A stretch of DNA of 9,904 bases from Blastocatellia bacterium (GCA_013695495.1 JACDAK010000143.1:1-9904), one strand, 5' to 3'; shown: positions 1 to 7,340, counted from the stretch's first letter. The notes: a model not told the origin generated them from the sequence alone. A program made the numbers and translations.

Positions 1-1
1 A

Positions 2-517
2 GTCTGGTTCGCAACGCTGCTCGTCGTTCTACTGCTGCCGACCTTCAGCCACATTGTTGAATATTTCGTCCATTACATCCAGGAAAATTGGATGACCTCG
101 GTTTTCGCAGCTTCGCAGAACAATGCCCGCACCCGCGCCTTCGCTTTTTCAGTTGCGTTTTCCGTACTGTCGGCGTTCTTTAACATCTTCGTCATGCGAC
201 ACGGCGTCCTGCTCGTAGGTGCCGGCGAAGAGACTAAATCCTTTTGGTCCGACATAAAACGCATTCCGATGCTCATCGTCGAATTCGTCTCGTTTCTTCC
301 CAGCGAGATCGTACGGCATCTGGGCAAAGGCAAACTTTTGAACGCCTTGGGCATCTTTTTATCGTTCGGCGTCTGCGTTGGCCTCGTCTTCGGCGTCTTC
401 CGGGGCAAGTGGTCCTGGGGTTGGGTCACCGCCGTCGGAGCTTGGGTCGTTCTGTTCACATTCACGCTATTTTACGCTGCGCTCATGAAGATCTACCGTT
501 CGCGTATGCAGTCGTAA
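2..517 (+). CDS. Integral membrane protein, C-terminal fragment (5' end outside window)
   Basis: The frame is open from base 2 with no stop until the TAA at 515-517, so the gene begins upstream; 171 residues are visible. The fragment is strongly hydrophobic. It shows about four candidate membrane segments: one near the first 20 visible residues (rich in Leu/Val), one around residues 45-70, one around 122-140 (Gly/Val/Phe rich) and one around 145-165. Between the second and third lies a polar stretch with an amphipathic look. The tail ends in basic residues (KIYRSRMQS), suggesting a cytoplasmic C terminus by the positive-inside rule. I do not recognise the family and see no catalytic motif. 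An ATG at 92 exists, but the open frame continues upstream with the same hydrophobic character, so 92 is probably internal. The next gene, a glycosyltransferase, starts 26 bp downstream on the same strand. A role in envelope or glycan biogenesis is therefore plausible, but only by context. Confidence 0.7.
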   Translation, partial: VWFATLLVVLLLPTFSHIVEYFVHYIQENWMTSVFAASQNNARTRAFAFSVAFSVLSAFFNIFVMRHGVLLVGAGEETKSFWSDIKRIPMLIVEFVSFLPSEIVRHLGKGKLLNALGIFLSFGVCVGLVFGVFRGKWSWGWVTAVGAWVVLFTFTLFYAALMKIYRSRMQS

Positions 518-543
518 AGAGTTTTGATCCTCACTGTTCACCG

Positions 544-1782
544 ATGGAAATATTACCCCGAATCGCGCTGTTCGCTGACACATATCACGAACTCAACGGA
601 GCCGCGAATTTTTTGCGAAGGCTTGCCGGTTTTGCAAAAGAACGCGACTACCCGTTTCTCTGCGTCAGGGCCGGCGACGAAACTGGCGCCGAACAAGACG
701 GCAGCGTTACTTTCCTTAACATTAAGCGCGGGCGCGGATCGATCCCACTCGACGGCTCACTTCGCTACGACCCGTTCATGTGGCGTAATTTTGCCTTCGT
801 CAAGAAAGAGCTGAAGGAGTTCAACCCTTGCGGCCTTCATCTGACAGGCCTCAATGACGTCAGCCAGTTGGGCTTCATGCACGCTCACCGCTCCGAGCTT
901 CCCGCCGTGGCAACCTGGCATACCAACGCACACGAATATGCCGCAACGCGCCTGCTAAGCAAACTCCCGTGGATCCCCGAAAAGACCGCCGACCGTCTAG
1001 GCGGCGTTATCGAGCGCACAACGATGAAGGGCCTCATGAAGCTCTACTTCCTCGCTCAAATGCAACTCGCGCCCAACCCCGAACTTGTCGACCAGATCCG
1101 CGACCTAACAAAACGCCCATCATATCTGCTCCGCCGCGGTGTCGACACCGATTTTCTCAATCCGAACAAACGTGACCGATCAAACGACGAGATCGTGCTT
1201 GGCTTTGTCGGCCGCCTGCGACCCGAGAAAAACGTCCGCATGCTCGCAGCTATCGAAAAACGTTTGATCGCCGAAGGATTGACGAACTATCGTTTCCTGG
1301 TAGTCGGCGAGGGCAACGAGCGCCCGTGGCTTACGGCCAATCTCAAGCGTGCCGAGTTCACCGGCGAGATTCACGGCGACGAACTTGCGCGTGCGTTCGC
1401 CAACATGGACCTCTTCGTTTTTCCCTCTCTGACTGATGCTTTTGCAAACGTTGTGCTAGAGGCGATGTCATCCGGCGTACCTGCTATCTCATTCGCAGTC
1501 GGCGGCCCGAAGTTCTTGATCGAAGATAACGTCAGCGGCTTGATTGCCGAAGACGAACCGGATCTCGCGCACAAGATCGCTGCGGTGATCCGCAACCCGT
1601 CTATGATCGAACCCATGCGCCCCAAGGCAAGAGCATTTGCCGAAGAGCATTCGTGGGAACACATTTTTGAGAAAACCTACGAGTTTTACCGTGTGCTTCG
1701 AACCTACAAAAAGAATGTCCGCGCGAAAGATGTGCCTCTCACCTTTCCCGAACCTGCTAGCTCCTCAGTATTCGAACCTTAA
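544..1782 (+). CDS. GT4-family glycosyltransferase (GT-B fold), 412 aa
   Basis: This is a retaining glycosyltransferase of the GT4 type, which moves a sugar from a nucleotide-sugar donor to a lipid or glycan acceptor at the cytoplasmic face of the membrane. The N-terminal acceptor domain opens with ADTYHELNGAANFLRRL (11-27), the counterpart of the usual NGV segment, and has a WHTN motif at 125-128. The C-terminal donor domain has GRLRPEKN (223-230), VVGEGNER (253-260), FVFPSLTDAF (291-300) and NVVLEAMSSGVP (302-313). The EX7E signature reads D298-x7-E306, a conservative Glu-to-Asp change at the first position. These features resemble the MgtA-like branch of mannosyltransferases, but donor and acceptor cannot be read from sequence. 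I chose the ATG at 544 because the GT-B fold begins there. The frame stays open upstream to an ATG at 244, but that part overlaps the preceding gene and has no family similarity. No clear Shine-Dalgarno is seen. The last 25 residues or so are a low-complexity Pro/Ser tail. Confidence 0.9.
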   Translation: MEILPRIALFADTYHELNGAANFLRRLAGFAKERDYPFLCVRAGDETGAEQDGSVTFLNIKRGRGSIPLDGSLRYDPFMWRNFAFVKKELKEFNPCGLHLTGLNDVSQLGFMHAHRSELPAVATWHTNAHEYAATRLLSKLPWIPEKTADRLGGVIERTTMKGLMKLYFLAQMQLAPNPELVDQIRDLTKRPSYLLRRGVDTDFLNPNKRDRSNDEIVLGFVGRLRPEKNVRMLAAIEKRLIAEGLTNYRFLVVGEGNERPWLTANLKRAEFTGEIHGDELARAFANMDLFVFPSLTDAFANVVLEAMSSGVPAISFAVGGPKFLIEDNVSGLIAEDEPDLAHKIAAVIRNPSMIEPMRPKARAFAEEHSWEHIFEKTYEFYRVLRTYKKNVRAKDVPLTFPEPASSSVFEP

Positions 1783-1845
1783 CGCACCCTTCGCTCGCTT
1801 TCGCATTCCCTCGGTAATTTGCTAATCTCAGGGCTTACGCACTGC

Positions 1846-1874
1846 CCCGGTTCACAACCGGGAACGCTTTTTTT
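1846..1874 (+). terminator. Hairpin plus T7 tract, terminator-like, abutting the next start codon
   Basis: A perfect 7-bp stem (CCCGGTT at 1846-1852 with AACCGGG at 1856-1862) encloses a 3-base CAC loop. After a 5-base spacer (AACGC, 1863-1867) comes a run of seven T residues (1868-1874). This is close to a rho-independent terminator for the upstream glycosyltransferase, whose stop is 63 bp before the stem. Two things are odd: the spacer between stem and T run is longer than in canonical terminators, and the T run directly touches the GTG start of the next gene. The same structure could instead act as an attenuator or occupy the translation start region. Confidence 0.5.
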
Positions 1875-3209
1875 GTGCCGATAAAATCTGTCCACATCAC
1901 CAACTATTATGACCGTCATTCCGGCGGCATCAGTACGTCTTACAACAACCTGATGGACGCCGCGGCGCGACATCAAAGACATGTACGGCTGATCGTTCCC
2001 GGCGAATCCGACTCTGTCGAAGACGTTAACGAATTCGCGCGCATTTATTTTGTGACTGCCAAGCAGTCGCCGGTATTCGACAAGCGATACCGCATCCTTC
2101 TGCCTTGGCAATACCTCAAAGGCGATTCAAAGATCCGCGAGATACTGCTTGCCGAAAAGCCTGACCTTGTAGAAGTTTGCGATAAGTACACCCTGAGCAT
2201 GATGGGTGCGATGATCTTGCGCGGAAGCTTTGCCGAACTCGGCCGCCCCGTGATGGTCCATTTTTCCTGCGAGCGCATGGACGACAACGTCGCCTCGTTT
2301 ATGTCGAAAGGCAGCTTTGGCAAATGGCTGGCAAGCCGCGTTGTCGGCAATTTCCTCATGCCGAGCTTTGATTATCACCTCGCCAACTCTACCTACACTG
2401 CCGGGGAGTTTGCCGAATCGCTCAAATTCGACAGTTTTCTCAACCGCACATGGCGATTCTTGAGAGCCCCGCGGGTACTGCTTAGCGAGCGTACTTTCGT
2501 ATGCCCGCGCGGTGTCAATGCCGCGATATTCAGGCCCGACCGCCGGTCGGAAGACAAGCGCGAGATTTTCCGCCAAAAAGAAGGCATTCCACAAGATGCA
2601 GTGATGTTGCTTTACGCCGGTCGCATTTCACCCGAAAAGAATGTCGAACTCCTTGTCGACATGATGATCGAACTCGGAAAGGATGAAGGCCGCGATTACC
2701 GCCTACTCGTCGCCGGCGCCGGCCCGAAAGCCGACTGGCTCCGCGAACAAACTGATGAGCATTTTCCGGGCAAGATCATCCAGCTCGGACATCTCGACAA
2801 AGAAGAGCTCGCCGACGTATACGCCAATGCCGACATCTTCGTCCATCCCAATCCCAAAGAGCCCTTCGGCATCGCACCGCTCGAGGCAATGGCGTCAGGC
2901 GTTCCCGTTGTCGCTCCTCGTTCGGGCGGCATTCTTTCGTATGCAACCGACGACAACGTTTGGCTCGTCGAACCTGTCGGATGGGAGTTCGCCGAGGCGA
3001 TCTTCGAGATACTCGAAGATCCTGCACTCACCGAAGCAAAAACAGCTAACGCCGTAGCAACCGCACTCGAAAACACTCGCGAGTTTGCGACCGATCGCCT
3101 GTTTGCGACCTACGACAAGATATACGGAGACTTCACAAGCCGCCGCGAGCTTTTCACCGACCGGGCCGCCGCGGCAGATTTCGATTACGCAGAATTGAAC
3201 CAGAAATGA
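1875..3209 (+). CDS. GT4-family glycosyltransferase (GT-B fold), 444 aa, GTG start
   Basis: This is a second GT4-type retaining glycosyltransferase, not a close duplicate of the one upstream. The N-terminal domain begins ITNYYDRHSGGISTSYNNL (8-26), the glycine-rich acceptor/donor loop of GT-B enzymes. The donor domain carries YAGRISPEKNVELL (247-260), VAGAGPKADWL (279-289), HPNPKEPFG (324-332) and PLEAMASGVPVVA (335-347). The full EX7E signature is E329-x7-E337. A longer-than-usual linker near 185-205 (Arg and aromatic rich, FLNRTWRFLRAPR) could be an acceptor-specific or membrane-contact loop; this is inference. I chose the GTG at 1875 because the next in-frame ATG (residue 27) would remove the glycine-rich loop, and an in-frame TAA at 1815 limits upstream extension. 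There is no Shine-Dalgarno, since a T7 tract precedes the start. The stop TGA (3207-3209) overlaps the ATG of the permease gene in an ATGA arrangement, implying translational coupling. Confidence 0.9.
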   Translation: MPIKSVHITNYYDRHSGGISTSYNNLMDAAARHQRHVRLIVPGESDSVEDVNEFARIYFVTAKQSPVFDKRYRILLPWQYLKGDSKIREILLAEKPDLVEVCDKYTLSMMGAMILRGSFAELGRPVMVHFSCERMDDNVASFMSKGSFGKWLASRVVGNFLMPSFDYHLANSTYTAGEFAESLKFDSFLNRTWRFLRAPRVLLSERTFVCPRGVNAAIFRPDRRSEDKREIFRQKEGIPQDAVMLLYAGRISPEKNVELLVDMMIELGKDEGRDYRLLVAGAGPKADWLREQTDEHFPGKIIQLGHLDKEELADVYANADIFVHPNPKEPFGIAPLEAMASGVPVVAPRSGGILSYATDDNVWLVEPVGWEFAEAIFEILEDPALTEAKTANAVATALENTREFATDRLFATYDKIYGDFTSRRELFTDRAAAADFDYAELNQK

Positions 3210-4303
3210 TAGACATCGTCGCCGCAAATCTTCGCGTACGCCCGCTCCGCACATTGATCAGCATTGTCGGCGTGGCACTCGGCGTCGTCCTGATCGTCCT
3301 TTTCACGGGGCTCGCGACAGGGATGTCCAACGACATGGCTCGCCGCGCCGCCAACTGGAAGGCTGAGATCATCTTCACACGCCCCGGAGCGACCGACCTC
3401 ACCAGTTCCAACACCGCCGTCAACATTGGCTATGTAAAACGCCTCGCCGAGATCGAAGGAGTCGATTCGACCGTTCCGATCATCCGCTACCTCATGCCCA
3501 ACACGAAAGGCCGCTGGGGCATCCAGCAGCTCGACGGTCTCGACTGGGAACCGTTCGCTCAGATGAACGACATTCAGCTCCTTCAGGGCCGGTCTCCGCG
3601 AGCCCTCAATGAGGTGATCATAGACGACCGCTATATGCGTGACGAAGAGGTCAGCGTGGGCGACACACTAGAGCTTTTCGGCAATCAGCCCTATACGATC
3701 GTCGGCGTCTTTTCACCGCCATCCGGCGCCCGCATTAAAATGTCGCTGGCCGCAATGCAGGACGCGCTCGAAACCAAAAACGCGAGCTACATTTTAGTGA
3801 AAGTTGCTCCCGGCTACATCGTCGATGACGTCGCCGCGCGAATCGATCAGGAGCTTCCCGGTAACAAGATCACGCTCACGCGCGACGTCATCATCGACGC
3901 CCAGGAACGCATCCCCTCGCTCAAAACGTTCCTCAACATCCTTGTCGGGCTAGGAGCTTTCGTTAGTACCATCTTCGTCCTGCTTTCGATGTACACGACC
4001 GTCACCGAACGACGAAAAGAGATCGGCATCCTAAAATCTCTCGGAGCCTCAAAACTATTCATCATCAAAACGATCGAAGGCGAGGCCTTCATGATCGGCG
4101 TGCTCGGCATTATCGCCGGCGTTGTAACGGCGTTCGTCTCTGCGAGCGTTATTGAATGGGTGTTCGAGATACCGTTTGAATTCTCTATGAGTTGGGTGCT
4201 GACCGCGATCCTCATCGCATTGGCGGGCAGCCTTATCGGCGCTCTCTATCCCGCATGGCGTGCGTCAGCCATCGACCCCGTCGAGGTCATGGCCAACGAA
4301 TAA
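3206..4303 (+). CDS. ABC transporter permease, MacB/FtsX type, 365 aa
   Basis: This is the membrane subunit of a type VII (MacB/LolCDE/FtsX-like) ABC system, the class that does mechanotransmission or lipoprotein and small-molecule handling in the envelope. The topology fits the family: TM1 at about 16-38, a large extracytoplasmic MacB periplasmic-core-like region (about 40-235), then three TMs at about 242-264, 292-317 and 330-350. Between TM2 and TM3 is the cytoplasmic coupling stretch ERRKEIGILKSLGAS (268-282), and the protein ends with YPAWRASAIDPVEVM (348-362). Both are hallmark FtsX-domain motifs. The start ATG overlaps the stop of the preceding glycosyltransferase by 4 bp, so the two are very likely co-translated. 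No cognate ATPase lies downstream, because the next gene is convergent. The ATPase must therefore be upstream of the window or elsewhere in the genome. The substrate is unknown. The 3' end overlaps the opposing SRAP gene by 39 bp. Confidence 0.9.
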   Translation: MIDIVAANLRVRPLRTLISIVGVALGVVLIVLFTGLATGMSNDMARRAANWKAEIIFTRPGATDLTSSNTAVNIGYVKRLAEIEGVDSTVPIIRYLMPNTKGRWGIQQLDGLDWEPFAQMNDIQLLQGRSPRALNEVIIDDRYMRDEEVSVGDTLELFGNQPYTIVGVFSPPSGARIKMSLAAMQDALETKNASYILVKVAPGYIVDDVAARIDQELPGNKITLTRDVIIDAQERIPSLKTFLNILVGLGAFVSTIFVLLSMYTTVTERRKEIGILKSLGASKLFIIKTIEGEAFMIGVLGIIAGVVTAFVSASVIEWVFEIPFEFSMSWVLTAILIALAGSLIGALYPAWRASAIDPVEVMANE

Positions 4304-4924
4304 TCCACCCTGCAGAGGCGGCACCGGGTCAACCGGTTTCGCCGCGATCTCATCAGCCGCGATCGGCCGCATCATCCGTCTCAACTCCTCGAACGAGGTC
4401 TCGGGGTCCAACCATTTTTCGTAATCATATTTATGAATGATCACCGGCATCCGGTTCTTAGCGTGGATCGGCCGAACAGTCTCGTTCGCCTCAGTCGTCA
4501 GGATGACGCCGCAATTCCGTCGCTCGCCTTTAACATCGCATTCGCGCGCGATACCCGCGAACGCGAATAACGGCTCGTCCATCTCGAAAACGTACTTCTC
4601 TTTCGTGCGGTTCGGGAGGTCCTTCCACTCGTAAAACCCCGTCGCCGGTAGGAGCACGCGGCCCTCCTTGAACGCATCCTTAAACATCTGCACGAACGAG
4701 ATCGTCTCGCTCTTCGCGTTGATCACCTTCCGAGTAATTCCGCGATTATCGCAATCCTCGATCGTCCATAAGACCTTAGCCGCGTGCCGTTCGCGATCCA
4801 CAGCGAGGATATCCGTGCCGGGAAAGATCTCCTCGCTCGGCTCAAAATCAAAGCCCGCATCAATGATGTCAAAATGCTTCTGCACATCGCGGTGCTTTGC
4901 ACTCAATTTATAACGTCCGCACAT
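4265..4924 (-). CDS. SRAP-domain protein (YedK/HMCES family), 219 aa
   Basis: Proteins of the SOS-response-associated peptidase family bind abasic sites in single-stranded DNA and form a thiazolidine DNA-protein crosslink through the N-terminal Cys2, protecting the lesion. All key residues are visible: Cys2 in MCGRY, Asn69 in INAKSET, Glu99 in GFYEW, and His154 in IHAKNRMPVII. The order and spacing match the E. coli YedK residues C2, N75, E105 and H160. The length is usual for the family. The start is fixed at 4924 because the methionine must directly precede the catalytic cysteine. The 12 extra in-frame residues back to 4960 would bury that cysteine and lie inside the neighbouring gene. The upstream gene's TGA (4926-4928) is one base away, and its last codons (aagaag) may serve as a weak ribosome-binding site. 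It is the last gene of the lysS unit. Its 3' end runs 39 bp into the opposing permease gene. I see no LexA-type box at the gene. Confidence 0.93.
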   Translation of the reverse strand: MCGRYKLSAKHRDVQKHFDIIDAGFDFEPSEEIFPGTDILAVDRERHAAKVLWTIEDCDNRGITRKVINAKSETISFVQMFKDAFKEGRVLLPATGFYEWKDLPNRTKEKYVFEMDEPLFAFAGIARECDVKGERRNCGVILTTEANETVRPIHAKNRMPVIIHKYDYEKWLDPETSFEELRRMMRPIAADEIAAKPVDPVPPLQGGLFVGHDLDGVDG

Positions 4925-4925
4925 T

Positions 4926-5714
4926 TCACTTCTTGAACCCTGTCTTAAGGGTGGAACCAACTATCTTTATCCGCGTAATATTCGGCGGGCCTTCGTAACC
5001 ACGCAACTCTTCGACAACAATAACCGCTACCCGGGACTCAAAGGGACTGAGAAGAGCCCCCGGGATCTCTGCGTTCCTAAACCCATTAACATCTTCCTTT
5101 TTGTACACATCCTGCCGAATGACTTTCGTACCGAGACGCTCCGAGTCCATGTTCACAGTAACTGTTCCGTCAACTTCAAACACGCCATCCGTCTTTACGC
5201 TGATGTCGAGCCGCGGCGTGAGAACATCGCCATCGAAATTGATCGCAGGTCCCAACAACCGAAAATTGCCGTGCGGCTCTATCCCGTGTTCCTTAAGTTT
5301 CGCCGAATACATTTTCTGTCTTTGCGGCCAAAAACTGTTCAGGTCCTCTTCAGGCTTTACCTCACTTTCACCGGTATATTCGTCCTGCCAAATGACCTTG
5401 TCTGTCTTAAGGTCCTGAATGACGAACTTCGCAAAATAGCACCCGCATGCCTCGTCAGGGGGTTCTACAAAGTATGCAAACTTGCCGTCACGCGACCAGC
5501 CGATCGGGTAGAACGATTCAGTTATGAACTTTTGAGCTTCCCAACTCACGTTGGGATCAGACTCACCGATCCCGAGAAGCTTCCGCCTCTCTGGCTTCGG
5601 AAGAGTCGTTTCAGTTTCGCGCTTCTGAGCAGTTCCGAAGTTGCCCGCGGTCAAAAACAGCACGGCGATTAGCAGCGTATATAATCCATGTTTCCTTATG
5701 ATTACCTCGTTCAT
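4926..5714 (-). CDS. Predicted secreted protein of unknown function, 262 aa
   Basis: The first 29 residues look like a Sec signal peptide: a basic n-region (IIRKHG), a hydrophobic core at 11-23 (LYTLLIAVLFLTA), and a plausible signal peptidase I site after GTA29 before QKR. No lipobox cysteine is present. The mature part is mostly polar with beta-type patterning. The stretch GWSRDGKFAYFVE (72-84) resembles a single PD40/TolB-like propeller repeat, and two cysteines (C90 and C92, in ACGCYF) follow it. A C-terminal segment GYEGPPNITRIKIVG (239-253) and the general layout remind me of DUF2259 secreted proteins, but I cannot confirm this. The start ATG overlaps the lysS stop (ATGA), and GAGGA-type purines lie just ahead in the lysS end, so translation is probably coupled. 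The product would act in the periplasm or outside the cell; its link to LysRS is not evident. Confidence 0.8.
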   Translation of the reverse strand: MNEVIIRKHGLYTLLIAVLFLTAGNFGTAQKRETETTLPKPERRKLLGIGESDPNVSWEAQKFITESFYPIGWSRDGKFAYFVEPPDEACGCYFAKFVIQDLKTDKVIWQDEYTGESEVKPEEDLNSFWPQRQKMYSAKLKEHGIEPHGNFRLLGPAINFDGDVLTPRLDISVKTDGVFEVDGTVTVNMDSERLGTKVIRQDVYKKEDVNGFRNAEIPGALLSPFESRVAVIVVEELRGYEGPPNITRIKIVGSTLKTGFKK

Positions 5715-7330
5715 TCCTCGCCTGCCTGCTCGTCGGCTTCGTGCCCCTTCCGCTCCGGCCGCATGTGCGGGAAAAGAATGACGTCACGGATCGAATGCTT
5801 GTTAGTGATCATCATCGTCAGCCGGTCTATCCCAATGCCGATCCCTGCTGCGGGAGGCATACCGTAGCTCAACGCACGGATATAATCCTCATCCATCACC
5901 ATCGCTTCCTCGTCCCCGCGGTCGCGTTCGTTCATCTGGTCAACAAACCGCTCATACTGCTCGCGCGGATCGTTCAGCTCCGAAAAGCCATTAGCGACCT
6001 CCATCCCGTTGATGAACAACTCAAATCGCTCAGCGATCCGCGGATCCTCGGGCGACGCCTTCGATAGCGGCGACACTGACTTCGGAAAATCGACGATAAA
6101 CGTCGGTTGGATCAGCGTCTCTTCAACCCGTCCATCAAATTCCTTTAGCAATTCGGCATCGCTCAACCCGTCCCCACCGACCGCCTCCCTCATCGTCAGA
6201 CGCCGAAAACTGCTGAAATCGATCTCATTCCCCTCATAGGTCAATTTCAACCCGCCCGTCGCCTTCTGCACCGACTCCCTCAAGAGCTCCTCGCAAAAAT
6301 CCATCATCCCGTTAACGTCCATATAGGCGCAATAGAATTCGAGCATCGTGAATTCCGGATTGTGCTTATACGAGATGCCTTCGTTGCGAAAATTGCGGTT
6401 TAATTCATAAACCTTCTCAAACCCGCCGACCACCAGCCGCTTTAGGTATAGCTCAGGCGCGATCCGAGCGTAGAGCTCAATATCGAGGGCGTTGTGGTGC
6501 GTGACGAACGGCTTCGCCGCCGCACCCGTAGCCTTAGGTGTGAGCATCGGCGTCTCGACTTCGATGTAACCATGCGCCTCTAAGTAGTTCCGAATAGATG
6601 AGATAAGCTTCGCCCGCCTTTCAAACACCTCCCGCGTCGTCAGCGCCTCATGCTCTATCTGCAGGCTCGAAGCGATAAGGTCAGCATAACGCTGACGCTG
6701 ACGTATCTCCGGATCCGCAATGCCGTGCATCTTATCCGGCATCGGCAGCATTGCCTTCGCCAAAAACTGCAGCTTCTCCACATGCACCGACAGCTCGCCC
6801 GTGTTCGTGATAAATAGATACCCCTCGACACCAATAAAATCGCCATGATCGAGATTGCCGAAAACTTCCCACGCCGCCCCCTCTTCGGGCAACGCATCGC
6901 CTGTGACATTGCTGATTGCAACCGCGTCCTGCTTACGCACGTATATCTGCAGCCGCGAGATCCCATCCGAAAGATGCACGAACGCCGCTTTTCCCATCAC
7001 TCGCGGCGGCACCGCCAGCCGCCCCGCGATCCGCACATTCCCCAAACCGCGAAGCCGTTGGTTCAATGCGTCTTTCCTCTCAACCGGCGGCCGCTCGCCC
7101 TCGCCAAGCCCTGCGACGATCGCTTCCATTTCAGATGCGATCTCGGCAACCGCCGCATGAGCCGTGACACTCGTTATCGTGTCTTCGCTGCCCGAAAGTC
7201 GCGAGCGCGCAAATTTGTTCGGATAGGCGTTGCCCACCAATTCGCGCAGCTTTTCGAGATGCTCGCTGCGAGCTTCCGTCTGGTCATTCGGTTCAATTAT
7301 TTCGTCAAAATTGGGGATCTGCATATTCAT
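5711..7330 (-). CDS. lysS: Lysyl-tRNA synthetase, class II, 539 aa
   Basis: The enzyme charges tRNA-Lys with lysine using ATP, in the cytoplasm. An OB-fold anticodon-binding domain lies at about 98-190 (VRIAGRLA, then FVHLSDGISRLQIYV). The class II catalytic core follows. Motif 1 is GYIEVETPMLTPKATGA (254-270). Motif 2 is YELNRNFRNEG through HNPEFTMLEFY (308-333). The lysine-site segment is ANGFSELND (446-454). Motif 3 is GIGIGIDRL (496-504), followed by IRDVILFPHMRPE (514-526). Two things are unusual. About 50 extra residues sit between the N-terminal helix (YPNKF, 36-40) and the OB fold. The segment between LTMREAV (378-384) and LIQPTF (406-411) is about 30 residues shorter than I recall in E. 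coli LysRS. The start at 7330 is preceded at good spacing by AGAG; a second ATG at 7324 is possible. It is the first gene of a three-gene minus-strand unit. Confidence 0.97.
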   Translation of the reverse strand: MNMQIPNFDEIIEPNDQTEARSEHLEKLRELVGNAYPNKFARSRLSGSEDTITSVTAHAAVAEIASEMEAIVAGLGEGERPPVERKDALNQRLRGLGNVRIAGRLAVPPRVMGKAAFVHLSDGISRLQIYVRKQDAVAISNVTGDALPEEGAAWEVFGNLDHGDFIGVEGYLFITNTGELSVHVEKLQFLAKAMLPMPDKMHGIADPEIRQRQRYADLIASSLQIEHEALTTREVFERRAKLISSIRNYLEAHGYIEVETPMLTPKATGAAAKPFVTHHNALDIELYARIAPELYLKRLVVGGFEKVYELNRNFRNEGISYKHNPEFTMLEFYCAYMDVNGMMDFCEELLRESVQKATGGLKLTYEGNEIDFSSFRRLTMREAVGGDGLSDAELLKEFDGRVEETLIQPTFIVDFPKSVSPLSKASPEDPRIAERFELFINGMEVANGFSELNDPREQYERFVDQMNERDRGDEEAMVMDEDYIRALSYGMPPAAGIGIGIDRLTMMITNKHSIRDVILFPHMRPERKGHEADEQAGEE

Positions 7331-7336
7331 CTGTTT

Positions 7337-7340
7337 CTCT
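7337..7340 (-). promoter_or_regulatory. Shine-Dalgarno of lysS
   Basis: On the minus strand AGAG sits six bases before the ATG at 7330, within a purine-rich stretch. This spacing supports 7330 rather than 7324 as the lysS start. It is one of the few recognisable ribosome-binding sites in the window. Confidence 0.45.

Noticed and set aside
244..543. Upstream extension of the first glycosyltransferase to an ATG at 244
   Set aside because: The added 100 residues overlap the membrane-protein gene in another frame, are Arg-rich with no family similarity, and the GT-B fold starts cleanly at 544.
1849..1859. A T-loop-like GGTTCACAACC suggesting a tRNA
   Set aside because: No anticodon stem, D arm or acceptor stem can be drawn around it; the sequence is explained by the short hairpin.
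2127..2594. A 155-codon minus-strand reading frame inside the second glycosyltransferase
   Set aside because: It lies wholly opposite a well-supported gene and shows no recognisable domain.
4323..4337. Hairpin ACCGG/CCGGT downstream of the permease stop as a terminator
   Set aside because: The stem has only 5 bp with a 5-base loop and three T residues, and it lies within the SRAP coding sequence.
4925..4960. A 12-residue longer SRAP protein starting at 4960
   Set aside because: The catalytic cysteine must be residue 2 after Met removal, and the extra segment lies inside the neighbouring gene.
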